Shown: piece by piece, positions 1 through 6,527 of the stretch
Numbering within the stretch: the stretch's first letter is position 1
Layout of the letters: each line of letters opens with the position of its first letter
Assembly (NCBI GenBank): GCA_002685655.1
Contig: NYXM01000110.1
Span: 1 to 6,742, forward strand
DNA length: 6,742 nucleotides
Direction of reading: 5' to 3'
From: Planctomycetaceae bacterium
Lineage (GTDB): Bacteria > Planctomycetota > Planctomycetia > Pirellulales > Pirellulaceae
Position numbers and translations under genes: made by a program
The notes under the pieces: generated by a model
Told to the model about the DNA's origin: nothing
Database searches by the model: none
What the model saw: only the letters and a program-made list of their open reading frames with translations

Positions 1-210
1 ATCGACGTCGACAAGATCAAATCCTGCATCCCTTGATCCCAATGTCAAAAACTACATGATTTCAAGGGCCAGGACGGTAAACTGGCGCTGTCCAACTAAG
101 AACTTGCGTATCAATCAATAGGCTCGAATTCGCGACAGTCGTTGCTTTAGGAAATCCCGGAATGTTCCTTACATTTGGACACTATTACCGCCAACATCCC
201 CCGTCAGCGT

Positions 211-243
211 ATTGCTGACCATTACCACTAGCAAACCAGCAAT
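211..243. repeat. 7-bp inverted repeat ATTGCTG...CAGCAAT
   Basis: ATTGCTG at 211-217 is the exact reverse complement of CAGCAAT at 237-243, with 19 bases between. It sits about 40-70 bases upstream of the promoter candidate for the kinase operon, so it could be an operator half-site pair. A 7-bp pair with a 19-base gap can also occur by chance in a leader of this size. Confidence 0.25.
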
Positions 244-284
244 CTTACGTCACTCCTTTCCCAAATCTCGCACGACTGTGCAAT

Positions 285-312
285 TTGCCCTAGTTTTCAG
301 GCGACGTATCCT
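285..312 (+). promoter_or_regulatory. Weak sigma70-like promoter candidate for the kinase/HD-GYP operon
   Basis: TTGCCC at 285-290 and TATCCT at 307-312 each match the sigma70 -35 and -10 consensus at four of six positions, with a 16-base spacer. This would place transcription start near 320, about 135 bases before the preferred GTG start of the kinase. Matches at this level are common by chance, and the promoter rules of the host are unknown. Confidence 0.2.
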
Positions 313-444
313 TTTTCTGCGACTATTTGATGTTTGCTTCGATGGGGTCCGCCATTAGTTCGATGGCGCGGAATCGCGATCGAATTGCACGCGTCTTCGT
401 GTCGGGGCATTACGCGAACCGTCAAAAAGGGTGTCGGAAACCAC

Positions 445-448
445 GAGG
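445..448 (+). promoter_or_regulatory. Ribosome binding site that supports the GTG start at 454
   Basis: GAGG lies five bases before the GTG at 454. The only longer option in this frame that uses the full open stretch is a TTG at 334, which has no purine-rich motif in front of it. The protein that begins at 454 starts with a short basic stretch leading straight into the first membrane helix, as expected for a membrane kinase. This site is therefore what decides the start. Confidence 0.5.
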
Positions 449-453
449 CCACA

Positions 454-3400
454 GTGATTCACCGTTTAATCAGATTCTTCGGACATCATTTCATCCTACT
501 GATGATGGTGTCAACTCGTGTGTTTGGCACGCTCGGCGGGTTGATGGTCATCTACTACGTCGAATTCACGATGGACATGCCGGATTCGATGCGGATGCAT
601 TTTCGCATCAGTTCACTAGTCGTGGTCGCCATTGCCTGCACGCTCACGGTGCTACTGGCGATGTGGGAAACTCGCCACTTGCGACCGGCGCTCAAACTGT
701 TAAAGGCCGGACAGTCCGTTTCCCCAGCGTTGGAAGGCGTGGCTGGTCGTGAAGCTGTGGCCTTTGCTGCGCGGCACCATAAGAACGAGGCATGGCTGGT
801 CCCTTGTTCCACATTGATCCCCGTACTCGTCGTGTTAAAAGTTGTAGATGGCGCCTCAATGAGCATTCTCGCCAACGTCACGATTGCTGTGTTCATGGCG
901 ATTTCGATGGCGCTGATGTCGCATTTCTTTGCCATCGAGCATTGCATGAGAAACGTAATCCACCATCTACTCGATGAGCAGATAGCGATCGACTACACCA
1001 AATTGCGCCCTGGCAAGCTTCGTTTCCGCCTTCGTGTTTGCTTTACGCTCATCATTGCGACGACAGCGCTAATGATTGGCACGATGGCCAGCCAGCGCGC
1101 CGCAGAGATGATTGCCAAGCCGGAGAAACAACAACAAGCGATTCACCAACTCAAGTTTCACTCAGTGTTCATTACCGTGGTGGCGCTTGTGACAGGGGTC
1201 GTGTACGCAACGATCGTGGCTGACTCGGTGGCGGAACGGGTTGGGAGACTCGTTGACGCGATGGATCGTGTCGCTGGCGGTGAACTGTCCAAACGCGTGC
1301 GGCCGACAGGTAACGACGAGATCGATATGCTGGCGCGCCGATTCAACAAAATGGTTGAACAATTGGAAGTGGGCGACCAGACCATACGTGACCTGAACGC
1401 GAATCTCGAGAAGAAAGTTGTCACGCGCACTCGCGAACTCAACGACACGGTCACGACGCTGAGAGACACGCAGCTGAAACTGACGACGTACAATGAGCAA
1501 TTGGAATGTGCCCGAGTCACTGCGGAGTCAGCCAATCAGGCCAAGAGCGAGTTCTTGACAAACATTTCGCATGAACTCCGAACGCCGTTGAACGGCGTCA
1601 TCGGAATGAACCAGTTGCTCTTGAATACGAAGCTCAATCCACAACAGCGCAAGTTCGCTGAAGCAAACGGGATATCTGCATCCAGTTTGCTACAGCTCCT
1701 GAACGACGTACTTGATTTTTCCAAGATCGAAGCTGGCATGATGACACTTGAGCACGTCACATTCGACTTGGTGGACTCGGTTGAGTCGGTCATGAACATT
1801 GTGGCCCCTCGATGTGAAAACGACGTCGAGATAGTCTGTTCGATCGATCCGCGGCTCCCCACGCGGCTCAAGGGTGACCCGGTACGGCTCCACCAAATCC
1901 TCACAAACCTTGTCAACAACGCCCTGAAGTTCACGGAGGCGGGAGAAGTTGTCGTTAGAGTCACGCAAATGGAGCAAGATTTCAAGAACGTGACGATCAA
2001 GTTCGAGGTACAGGACACTGGAATTGGCATTGCCGAGGAAAAACTGAAATACGTATTTGAGGCCTTCACGCAGGCGGATACATCCACGACTCGCAAATAC
2101 GGAGGTACGGGGCTGGGGCTGGGGATTTGCAATCAGCTGTGTGAAATGATGGGAGGGCAGATTAGCGTAGAAAGTAAGCTCGAGGAAGGATCGACATTCT
2201 GGTTTACCCTTTGCCTGATGAAGGCGGACCAGAAGGATGACGAAGGAGTGACCCTGCCGTCCGAATTGCAAGGAACTCGCGTGCTCGTCGTCGATGACAA
2301 CATTGCCACATGCGAAGTGCTTCAGCAACAACTAGAGTGGTGGGGCCTGCAGATCGAAACGGCAAGCAGTTCATCCGGTGGACTTGAGAAACTCCGAACC
2401 GCTGCAGAGCGAGAGCAACCATTTCTCTTGGCGTTCATAGACAGGGATTTGGTGGATGCTGACGGCGATGACCTAATGCAGATCATCAAGAGTGATCCAC
2501 GGATCCGTGAAACAACATTCGTAGCGCTAGTGCCGCTTGCAAAGCGATTGGATGTCTCTGTCATCCATTTCGATGAGTTTGCTGACTTCCTAACAAAACC
2601 GCCTATGCGGGGCGATTTGCTGCAGACGATTCAGACTGCCCTCGGCCCATCGAGCACGCATCTGGGCGAGCCGAGTGCCGCGCCGCCGACTGCCGTTGAT
2701 GAGACGAAAATAGCGGCAAGGCGAGGCCGTCGAATCCTGCTTGCCGAGGACCAAGAAATCAACCGGCAGGTTGTAGTCGAGATGCTCGCACAGGCTGGTT
2801 TCGACTGCGACGCCGTGAATAACGGGCGGGAGGCAGTCGCAAGCCTGCATCGCGTTCCCTACGATCTCGTCCTAATGGATTGCCAGATGCCCGAAATGGA
2901 CGGCTTCGAAGCAACACAGGAAATACGCAACAACGAAATCAGCGGGCAATTTGCCCGGAACGATATGACTCCAATCGTGGCACTTACTGCAAATGCCATG
3001 AAAGGCGAACGCGAACGATGCCTCAATGCCGGTATGACTGACTATCTCAGTAAGCCGATAAACGCCGAAAAACTCATCGACACAATTGAGTTATATATAT
3101 CGGAATATGACGAACTCTACGACCAGGATGCCCCCGACGGCAGTGTCGATCAATCCGCGCTGGAAGGCGTGAAGGCCCGTGATGGCAGTGAGATTCTCGA
3201 TGTCGACACACTACTACAGCGATGTAGTGGTAAGTCCGAACTGGCACTAAAGCTGATTTCGAAATTTGAGCTTCGCGTACCTCAATGTTTGGCGGAAATG
3301 GAGCAAAGCATCAGGGACAATGATGCGGAACAACTATTGACAGTTGCACATTCTTTGAAAGGTGTAGCCGCCACCGTAGCCGCGGAATCGCTGCGAGACA

Positions 3401-3555
3401 TTGTAGCGACTTTAGAGAGAACGGGCGAAAGCCAACGCATGCACGAGGCTCCCGCGCAGTTGGAGCATCTTCGCTGCGAATGGGATCATTTCTGCGAACA
3501 CCTACAAACGATTAGGGTGGCTGGGATATTGAACCTTGGCTCCCCAGTTCCCTAA
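454..3555 (+). CDS. Six-TM hybrid histidine kinase with HAMP, two receivers and HPt (RpfC-like logic)
   Basis: This is a membrane sensor kinase with its own multistep phosphorelay (1033 aa from the GTG at 454; 1073 aa if it starts at the TTG at 334). Hydrophobic segments lie near residues 13-36, 52-71, 115-132, 139-160, 197-213 and 237-258. A HAMP domain follows (about 260-305), then a charged coiled coil (about 306-362). HisKA has phospho-acceptor His373 in NISHELRTP. HATPase_c (to about 586) has Asn489 in the N box, Asp521 in DTGIGI and the GTGLGLG loop at about 552. Receiver 1 (608-729) keeps Asp614, Asp615, Asp663 and Lys715 but has Val693 at the usual Thr/Ser. Receiver 2 (760-877) is canonical, with Glu765, Asp766, Asp809, Thr845 and Lys867. 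HPt (914-1010) has His966 in AHSLKG. The order matches RpfC/BarA-type tripartite kinases, but the six-helix input domain is not one I can assign to a ligand. It is followed after 19 bases by its probable HD-GYP output partner. The family and domain calls are firm; the signal is unknown. Confidence 0.93.
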   Translation: MIHRLIRFFGHHFILLMMVSTRVFGTLGGLMVIYYVEFTMDMPDSMRMHFRISSLVVVAIACTLTVLLAMWETRHLRPALKLLKAGQSVSPALEGVAGREAVAFAARHHKNEAWLVPCSTLIPVLVVLKVVDGASMSILANVTIAVFMAISMALMSHFFAIEHCMRNVIHHLLDEQIAIDYTKLRPGKLRFRLRVCFTLIIATTALMIGTMASQRAAEMIAKPEKQQQAIHQLKFHSVFITVVALVTGVVYATIVADSVAERVGRLVDAMDRVAGGELSKRVRPTGNDEIDMLARRFNKMVEQLEVGDQTIRDLNANLEKKVVTRTRELNDTVTTLRDTQLKLTTYNEQLECARVTAESANQAKSEFLTNISHELRTPLNGVIGMNQLLLNTKLNPQQRKFAEANGISASSLLQLLNDVLDFSKIEAGMMTLEHVTFDLVDSVESVMNIVAPRCENDVEIVCSIDPRLPTRLKGDPVRLHQILTNLVNNALKFTEAGEVVVRVTQMEQDFKNVTIKFEVQDTGIGIAEEKLKYVFEAFTQADTSTTRKYGGTGLGLGICNQLCEMMGGQISVESKLEEGSTFWFTLCLMKADQKDDEGVTLPSELQGTRVLVVDDNIATCEVLQQQLEWWGLQIETASSSSGGLEKLRTAAEREQPFLLAFIDRDLVDADGDDLMQIIKSDPRIRETTFVALVPLAKRLDVSVIHFDEFADFLTKPPMRGDLLQTIQTALGPSSTHLGEPSAAPPTAVDETKIAARRGRRILLAEDQEINRQVVVEMLAQAGFDCDAVNNGREAVASLHRVPYDLVLMDCQMPEMDGFEATQEIRNNEISGQFARNDMTPIVALTANAMKGERERCLNAGMTDYLSKPINAEKLIDTIELYISEYDELYDQDAPDGSVDQSALEGVKARDGSEILDVDTLLQRCSGKSELALKLISKFELRVPQCLAEMEQSIRDNDAEQLLTVAHSLKGVAATVAAESLRDIVATLERTGESQRMHEAPAQLEHLRCEWDHFCEHLQTIRVAGILNLGSPVP

Positions 3556-3560
3556 TGTTC

Positions 3561-3566
3561 AGGAGA
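3561..3566 (+). promoter_or_regulatory. Shine-Dalgarno site fixing the HD-GYP gene start at 3575
   Basis: AGGAGA lies eight bases before the ATG at 3575. It rules out the longer in-frame start at 3536, which would overlap the kinase stop codon and add 13 residues absent from typical receiver N-termini. The receiver's first strand (MRVLVVDDD) begins right at this ATG. Confidence 0.8.
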
Positions 3567-3574
3567 AGAACACT

Positions 3575-4582
3575 ATGCGTGTCTTGGTTGTTGACGATGA
3601 CGAGATCGTACGCGAACTCCACTCCGACATGCTCGAAGAGGCAGGTTACGAGGTCGACAGCGCGAGCGGCGGCCATGAAGCCCTCGAGATGTTGCGAACG
3701 GGCTCGCATCGACTCGTCGTGTCGGATTGGAACATGCCAAGAATGGGTGGGATTGAGCTGTGTCGGGCCATTCGCTCACGTCCTTTTGGCAGATACACCT
3801 ATGTGATCTTGGTGACTTCACGGGATGACACCGAGGATGCCGTCACTGCGCTCGACGCTGGGGCTGACGACTTCATCACAAAACCGGTAGAACCGACAGA
3901 GCTTTGCGGTCGCTTGAGAGTGGGGGAACGGATTCTCTCCTTGGAGAACAGAGACGTTACCATTCTCGCTCTCGCCAAAATGGCCGATTCTTGCGATCCG
4001 GAAACCGGTGCGCATTTACAACGCGTTCGTGAGTATTGTCGGATCATCGCCTCTGATTTGGCCGCGCATGAGGAGTTCCGTCCAGAGATTGACGGTGAAT
4101 TCACCGAAGCGATCTATGCTACAAGTCCGTTACACGACATCGGCAAAGTGGGAATTCCGTATGACATTCTTACCAAGGCCGGTCGTTTGACGGATGAAGA
4201 ATTCGAAAAAATGAAAGAGCACACCACTATTGGGGCTGAAACACTCGATTCTACGCTGCGCGAATTCCCTGAAGCTCGATTCCTGGAAATCGCCAGAGAC
4301 ATTGCTCTCTCACACCACGAACGATGGGACGGCACGGGATACCCACACGGCCTCAGCGGAATAGAGATTCCTCTTTGTGGACGGATCGTCGCGGCCGCCG
4401 ATGTCTATGATGCGTGCACCAGCAAACGCGTATACAAGGCGGCAATGTGCCATCAAGAAGTCCGCTCCATAATCATCGAGGGAAGCGGGTCGCATTTCGA
4501 CCCGTCCATCGTCGACGCTTTTATCAGAACGGAGGAACAGATCGTCACCGTCCGCGAATGTCTGCAATCTCGATCCTCTTAA
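3575..4582 (+). CDS. Response regulator with HD-GYP cyclic-di-GMP phosphodiesterase domain (RpfG-like)
   Basis: This 335-aa two-domain regulator is cytosolic. The N-terminal receiver (about 1-118) has the acidic pair in VLVVDDDE, phospho-acceptor Asp51 in SDWNMP, Thr81 and Lys103 in ITKP. The C-terminal HD-GYP domain (about 130-330) should hydrolyse cyclic-di-GMP. Its metal ligands are all present by position: Glu143 and His147 (ETGAH), His187-Asp188 with Lys191 (HDIGK), His216, His247-His248, and Asp276 (AADVYD). The full set, including the Glu, is the one known to hold three metals in the Persephonella enzyme. The signature loop reads HHERWDGTGYP; Thr for the common Ser is a mild change. 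Length and architecture match RpfG. It sits 19 bases after the hybrid kinase with a strong ribosome binding site, so the two are very likely one transcript, and the kinase HPt domain is the probable phosphate donor. Activity is inferred from residues, not shown. Confidence 0.93.
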   Translation: MRVLVVDDDEIVRELHSDMLEEAGYEVDSASGGHEALEMLRTGSHRLVVSDWNMPRMGGIELCRAIRSRPFGRYTYVILVTSRDDTEDAVTALDAGADDFITKPVEPTELCGRLRVGERILSLENRDVTILALAKMADSCDPETGAHLQRVREYCRIIASDLAAHEEFRPEIDGEFTEAIYATSPLHDIGKVGIPYDILTKAGRLTDEEFEKMKEHTTIGAETLDSTLREFPEARFLEIARDIALSHHERWDGTGYPHGLSGIEIPLCGRIVAAADVYDACTSKRVYKAAMCHQEVRSIIIEGSGSHFDPSIVDAFIRTEEQIVTVRECLQSRSS

Positions 4583-4940
4583 GATCTTCCTTACTTGCTC
4601 TATCGCGTTATTGCGAGCCTGATTGCGAGATTGGCTGAGTATAGATCTGCTAAATTGCCATCTCGTCAATCTACGCGCCGATAATCGTTCAAATCAGAGG
4701 GTTGATGACAGGGCGTTTAGCCGCGTCGGCTGAAGTCTTAATTGCGCGCAACCTGCATAGGGTTGGCACACCGAATGCAGAATCAATTCGATTCGAGAGG
4801 CGGCTGAGATTCGTCACGGCGCGTATCGAAAAGACGACAGACACGGTTTACCTTATTTCGCTTTACGTGCGTCGGCGCAACCGAATCGCGCCTGATCACC
4901 GATGGTCATTCCAAAGAACCGGTCCGTTTGTTGGGACGGG

Positions 4941-4968
4941 GCTCGATGGCGGTGTCCCCCCATCGAGC
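4941..4968. repeat. Perfect 9-bp inverted repeat (hairpin) upstream of phnW
   Basis: GCTCGATGG at 4941-4949 pairs exactly with CCATCGAGC at 4960-4968, leaving a 10-base loop (4950-4959). The stem is GC-rich and would be stable in RNA. It is not followed by a T run, so it is a poor intrinsic terminator for the signalling operon. It lies just upstream of the promoter candidate and 80 bases before the phnW start, so a protein-binding operator for phnW or an mRNA-end stabiliser are both open. Confidence 0.55.
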
Positions 4969-4978
4969 ATCGGGGAGG

Positions 4979-5006
4979 TTGTAACTTTCTTCATCGTTGA
5001 TACGAT
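4979..5006 (+). promoter_or_regulatory. Weak sigma70-like promoter candidate for phnW
   Basis: TTGTAA at 4979-4984 and TACGAT at 5001-5006, 16 bases apart, each match four of six consensus positions. The site falls between the inverted repeat and the phnW start, where a promoter is needed if phnW is not read from the upstream operon. Evidence is position plus a mediocre match only. Confidence 0.22.
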
Positions 5007-5047
5007 CTCAAGGACCATACATGAATCACGGCTATCCCGACTGATCG

Positions 5048-6220
5048 ATGACACCCCAAAAAGACAAGCTCCTGTTCACTCCCGGCCCGCTCACGACCAG
5101 CGATGCCGTCAAAGAGGCGATGTTGCGCGACGTGGGATCGCGGGACGCCGAATTCGTCAACGTCGTGCGCGAGATTCGCCAAAACTTGCTGGGCGTTGCC
5201 GGCGTCAGCCAGGCAGACGGCTACGAAACGATTCTGATTCAGGGCAGCGGCACGTTCGCGATCGAGGCGGTGGTTTCCTCGGTTATTCCGCGCGACGGCA
5301 AGCTGCTGATCGTCATCAACGGTACGTACGGCAAACGCATCCGCGACATTGCCGAGCGACATGGAATCGAATCGGTTGCCATCGAAACGACGGAGAATAC
5401 GCCGTCCGATCCCCAGCAGGTGCTTCGGATCCTAACCGAGGACAACGAGATCACGCATGTCGCCCTAGTGCACTGCGAAACGTCGTCCGGCATTCTCAAT
5501 CCGCTGCACGAGATCGGAGCCGTGGTCAAGGAGTTGCAACGGACCTTCATAGTAGATGCGATGAGCAGTTTTGGCGGCATTCCGCTGAACGTGGCCGAGG
5601 CGGGAATCGACTTCCTCGTTTCGTCGGCCAATAAATGCATCGAAGGTGTGCCAGGCTTCTCGTTGGTCATTGCCGATCGCGCGCAACTGGTGGCCAGCGA
5701 CGGTGCCGCGCGCAGTGTCAGCCTCGATTTGCTTGCGCAATGGAAAGGTCTCGAAGACACCGGGCAATTTCGTTTCACCCCGCCGACGCAGGCGATTCTC
5801 GCGTTCCGCCAGGCCCTGCGCGAGTTGGAAGATGAAGGTGGCACCGCAGGCCGAGCAAGCCGGTACGAGGCCAATCACGCGGCGCTGCTGCGCGGCATGC
5901 GACGGATGGGCTTTCGCGAATACGTTCCTGCCAAATCACAAAGCCACATCATTACAACTTTCCTGTTTCCGGACGATCCAAACTTTGAGTTTGAGAAGTT
6001 CTATCAGCGGCTGTCGGACAAAGGCATGGTGATTTATCCCGGCAAACTGACGGAGGTGGATTGTTTCCGGATCGGTAACATCGGCAGGATAATTGAGAGC
6101 GACATCGAGTCGCTGTTAACAGCGATCGAAGCAACACTTTTGGAGATGAAAGTGGAAATCTCCGATCGAGGTCCCACCCGTCAGACCGAGACATCGCACA
6201 ACGTCGAATACGAGGATTAA
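5048..6220 (+). CDS. phnW: 2-aminoethylphosphonate:pyruvate aminotransferase
   Basis: PhnW is a PLP-dependent fold type I (class V) aminotransferase. It moves the amino group of 2-aminoethylphosphonate to pyruvate, giving phosphonoacetaldehyde and alanine, the first step of aminoethylphosphonate breakdown. Family marks run the whole length: TPGPLTTS near the N-terminus, the QGSGTFAIEAV loop, VDAMSSFGGIP with cofactor-ring Asp170, SSANKCIEGVPGF with Schiff-base Lys196, and VIYPGK followed by CFRIGNIG with substrate-carboxylate Arg341. These sit within two residues of the Salmonella enzyme (Asp168, Lys194). The ATG at 5048 is fixed by an in-frame TGA at 5042-5044, but no good ribosome binding site precedes it. 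PhnW is usually about 365-370 aa; this one has 390. The extra residues after about 367 (starting at MKVEISD) are unlike the family and appear to belong to the methyltransferase fragment that continues in the same frame past the TAA. No phnX, phnY, phnA or phosphonate transporter is in the window. The product call is firm; the natural C-terminus is not. Confidence 0.93.
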   Translation: MTPQKDKLLFTPGPLTTSDAVKEAMLRDVGSRDAEFVNVVREIRQNLLGVAGVSQADGYETILIQGSGTFAIEAVVSSVIPRDGKLLIVINGTYGKRIRDIAERHGIESVAIETTENTPSDPQQVLRILTEDNEITHVALVHCETSSGILNPLHEIGAVVKELQRTFIVDAMSSFGGIPLNVAEAGIDFLVSSANKCIEGVPGFSLVIADRAQLVASDGAARSVSLDLLAQWKGLEDTGQFRFTPPTQAILAFRQALRELEDEGGTAGRASRYEANHAALLRGMRRMGFREYVPAKSQSHIITTFLFPDDPNFEFEKFYQRLSDKGMVIYPGKLTEVDCFRIGNIGRIIESDIESLLTAIEATLLEMKVEISDRGPTRQTETSHNVEYED

Positions 6221-6388
6221 GACAGCACGTCCGCCAGCTATGATCTCACGCGAGTCCCGGTCGGTCTGCCGATCATTTTCGATTATCTAGCCTCGACGCC
6301 GATTGCCTTGAGCGAACAGACGGTTCTGGACGCCGGTTGTGGGACGGGCAGTTGTCTGGCCGAGCTTCGCGGTCGGATTGGCAGGTTG
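6221..6388 (+). pseudogene. Truncated class I SAM-dependent methyltransferase (N-terminal fragment)
   Basis: Read in the same frame as phnW, directly after its TAA, the sequence gives SYDLTRVPVGLPIIFDYL and then VLDAGCGTGSCLAELRGRIG, which contains the SAM-binding glycine motif I of class I methyltransferases. The YDxTR opening is typical of small-molecule methyltransferases of the UbiE/Methyltransf_11 type. Similarity probably begins upstream of the stop, in TETSHNVEY at about 6185-6211. The fragment ends just after motif I near 6388, where it runs into the antisense of a hydrolase piece; the frame then closes at a TAG at 6470-6472. There is no start codon of its own after the TAA, and motifs II and III are missing, so it cannot make a working enzyme. 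Confidence 0.7.
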
Positions 6389-6522
6389 CCGATCACCCCG
6401 CCGATCCACAGGTCCCCGAGATCACCGAAGTGGTCGGAGTGGAGGTGCCCGATGAAGACCTTGTCCAGATAGTCGTAGGGGATTTTCAGCGCGGAGGTCA
6501 CGCCCGACAGTAGAAACGGCAT
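6380..6522 (-). pseudogene. Internal fragment of a metallo-beta-lactamase-fold hydrolase
   Basis: On the minus strand, about 46 codons read MPFLLSGVTSALKIP, then LDKVFIGHLHSDHFGDL and a WIGGVIGN stretch. HLHSDH is the HxHxDH zinc-binding motif of the metallo-beta-lactamase fold, and the residues around it resemble the ribonuclease-Z/arylsulfatase-like branch. A TAG (complement of 6526-6528) lies one codon upstream of the ATG, so the usual N-terminal strands are absent. After about position 6385 the frame passes into the antisense of the methyltransferase piece, so the later His and Asp ligands are missing too. It is a broken fragment lying opposite to its neighbours; the family call is good, the exact subfamily is not. 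Confidence 0.68.
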
Positions 6523-6527
6523 TCGCT

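Larger units (their letters stand above)
1..453. other. Leader region upstream of the hybrid kinase, with no recognisable gene
   Basis: No reading frame here gives a recognisable protein. The first 99 bases contain a frame (phase 1) whose last residues, ending at a TAA at 97-99, look protein-like (DFKGQDGKLALSN), but it is cut by a TGA at 34-36. It could be the frayed end of an upstream gene or chance. The rest is stop-rich in all frames up to about 330. A 7-bp perfect inverted repeat lies at 211-217/237-243 and a weak sigma70-like promoter candidate at 285-312. Positions 334-453 are open in the kinase frame but are more likely leader than coding. Confidence 0.5.
4583..5047. other. 465-base spacer between the signalling operon and phnW
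   Basis: I see no convincing gene here. The open frame from 4702 on the + strand runs on into the out-of-frame shadow of phnW, and its first 115 residues match no family I recognise. The spacer holds a direct repeat of ATTGCGAG (4610-4617 and 4622-4629), a perfect 9-bp inverted repeat at 4941-4968 and a weak promoter candidate at 4979-5006. No clear terminator (GC-rich stem plus T run) follows the HD-GYP gene. The length leaves room for a regulatory leader or a small RNA, but nothing in it identifies one. Confidence 0.55.

Noticed and set aside
1..99. Possible C-terminal end of an upstream gene (last residues DFKGQDGKLALSN before a TAA)
   Set aside because: The frame is broken by a TGA at 34-36 and the tail is too short to assign; the other two frames are no better. 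Not called as a gene.
327..752. 141-codon open frame at the kinase start
   Set aside because: It overlaps the first membrane helices of the kinase in another frame and has low-complexity His/Arg-rich composition with no domain.
454..4582. Calling the pair rpfC/rpfG or claiming a DSF quorum-sensing system
   Set aside because: The sensor differs from RpfC in helix number, HAMP and receiver count, and no rpfF-like synthase is present. Only the logic is shared, so no symbols were given.
4603..4636. Possible terminator after the HD-GYP gene (TCGC/GCGA and AGCC/GGCT short stems; ATTGCGAG direct repeat)
   Set aside because: The stems are only 4 bp and no T run follows. The 8-base direct repeat with 12-base period occurs just twice, so it is not an array.
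4702..5634. 310-codon open frame on the + strand
   Set aside because: Its second half overlaps phnW out of frame and is arginine-rich, as expected for a shadow of a GC-rich gene. Its first part, before 5048, matches no family I know and has no convincing ribosome binding site.
6380..6522. Complete small hydrolase or quorum-quenching lactonase on the minus strand
   Set aside because: Only the HxHxDH region is present; the N-terminal strands and all later metal ligands are missing, and the rest of the open frame is antisense to the methyltransferase piece.
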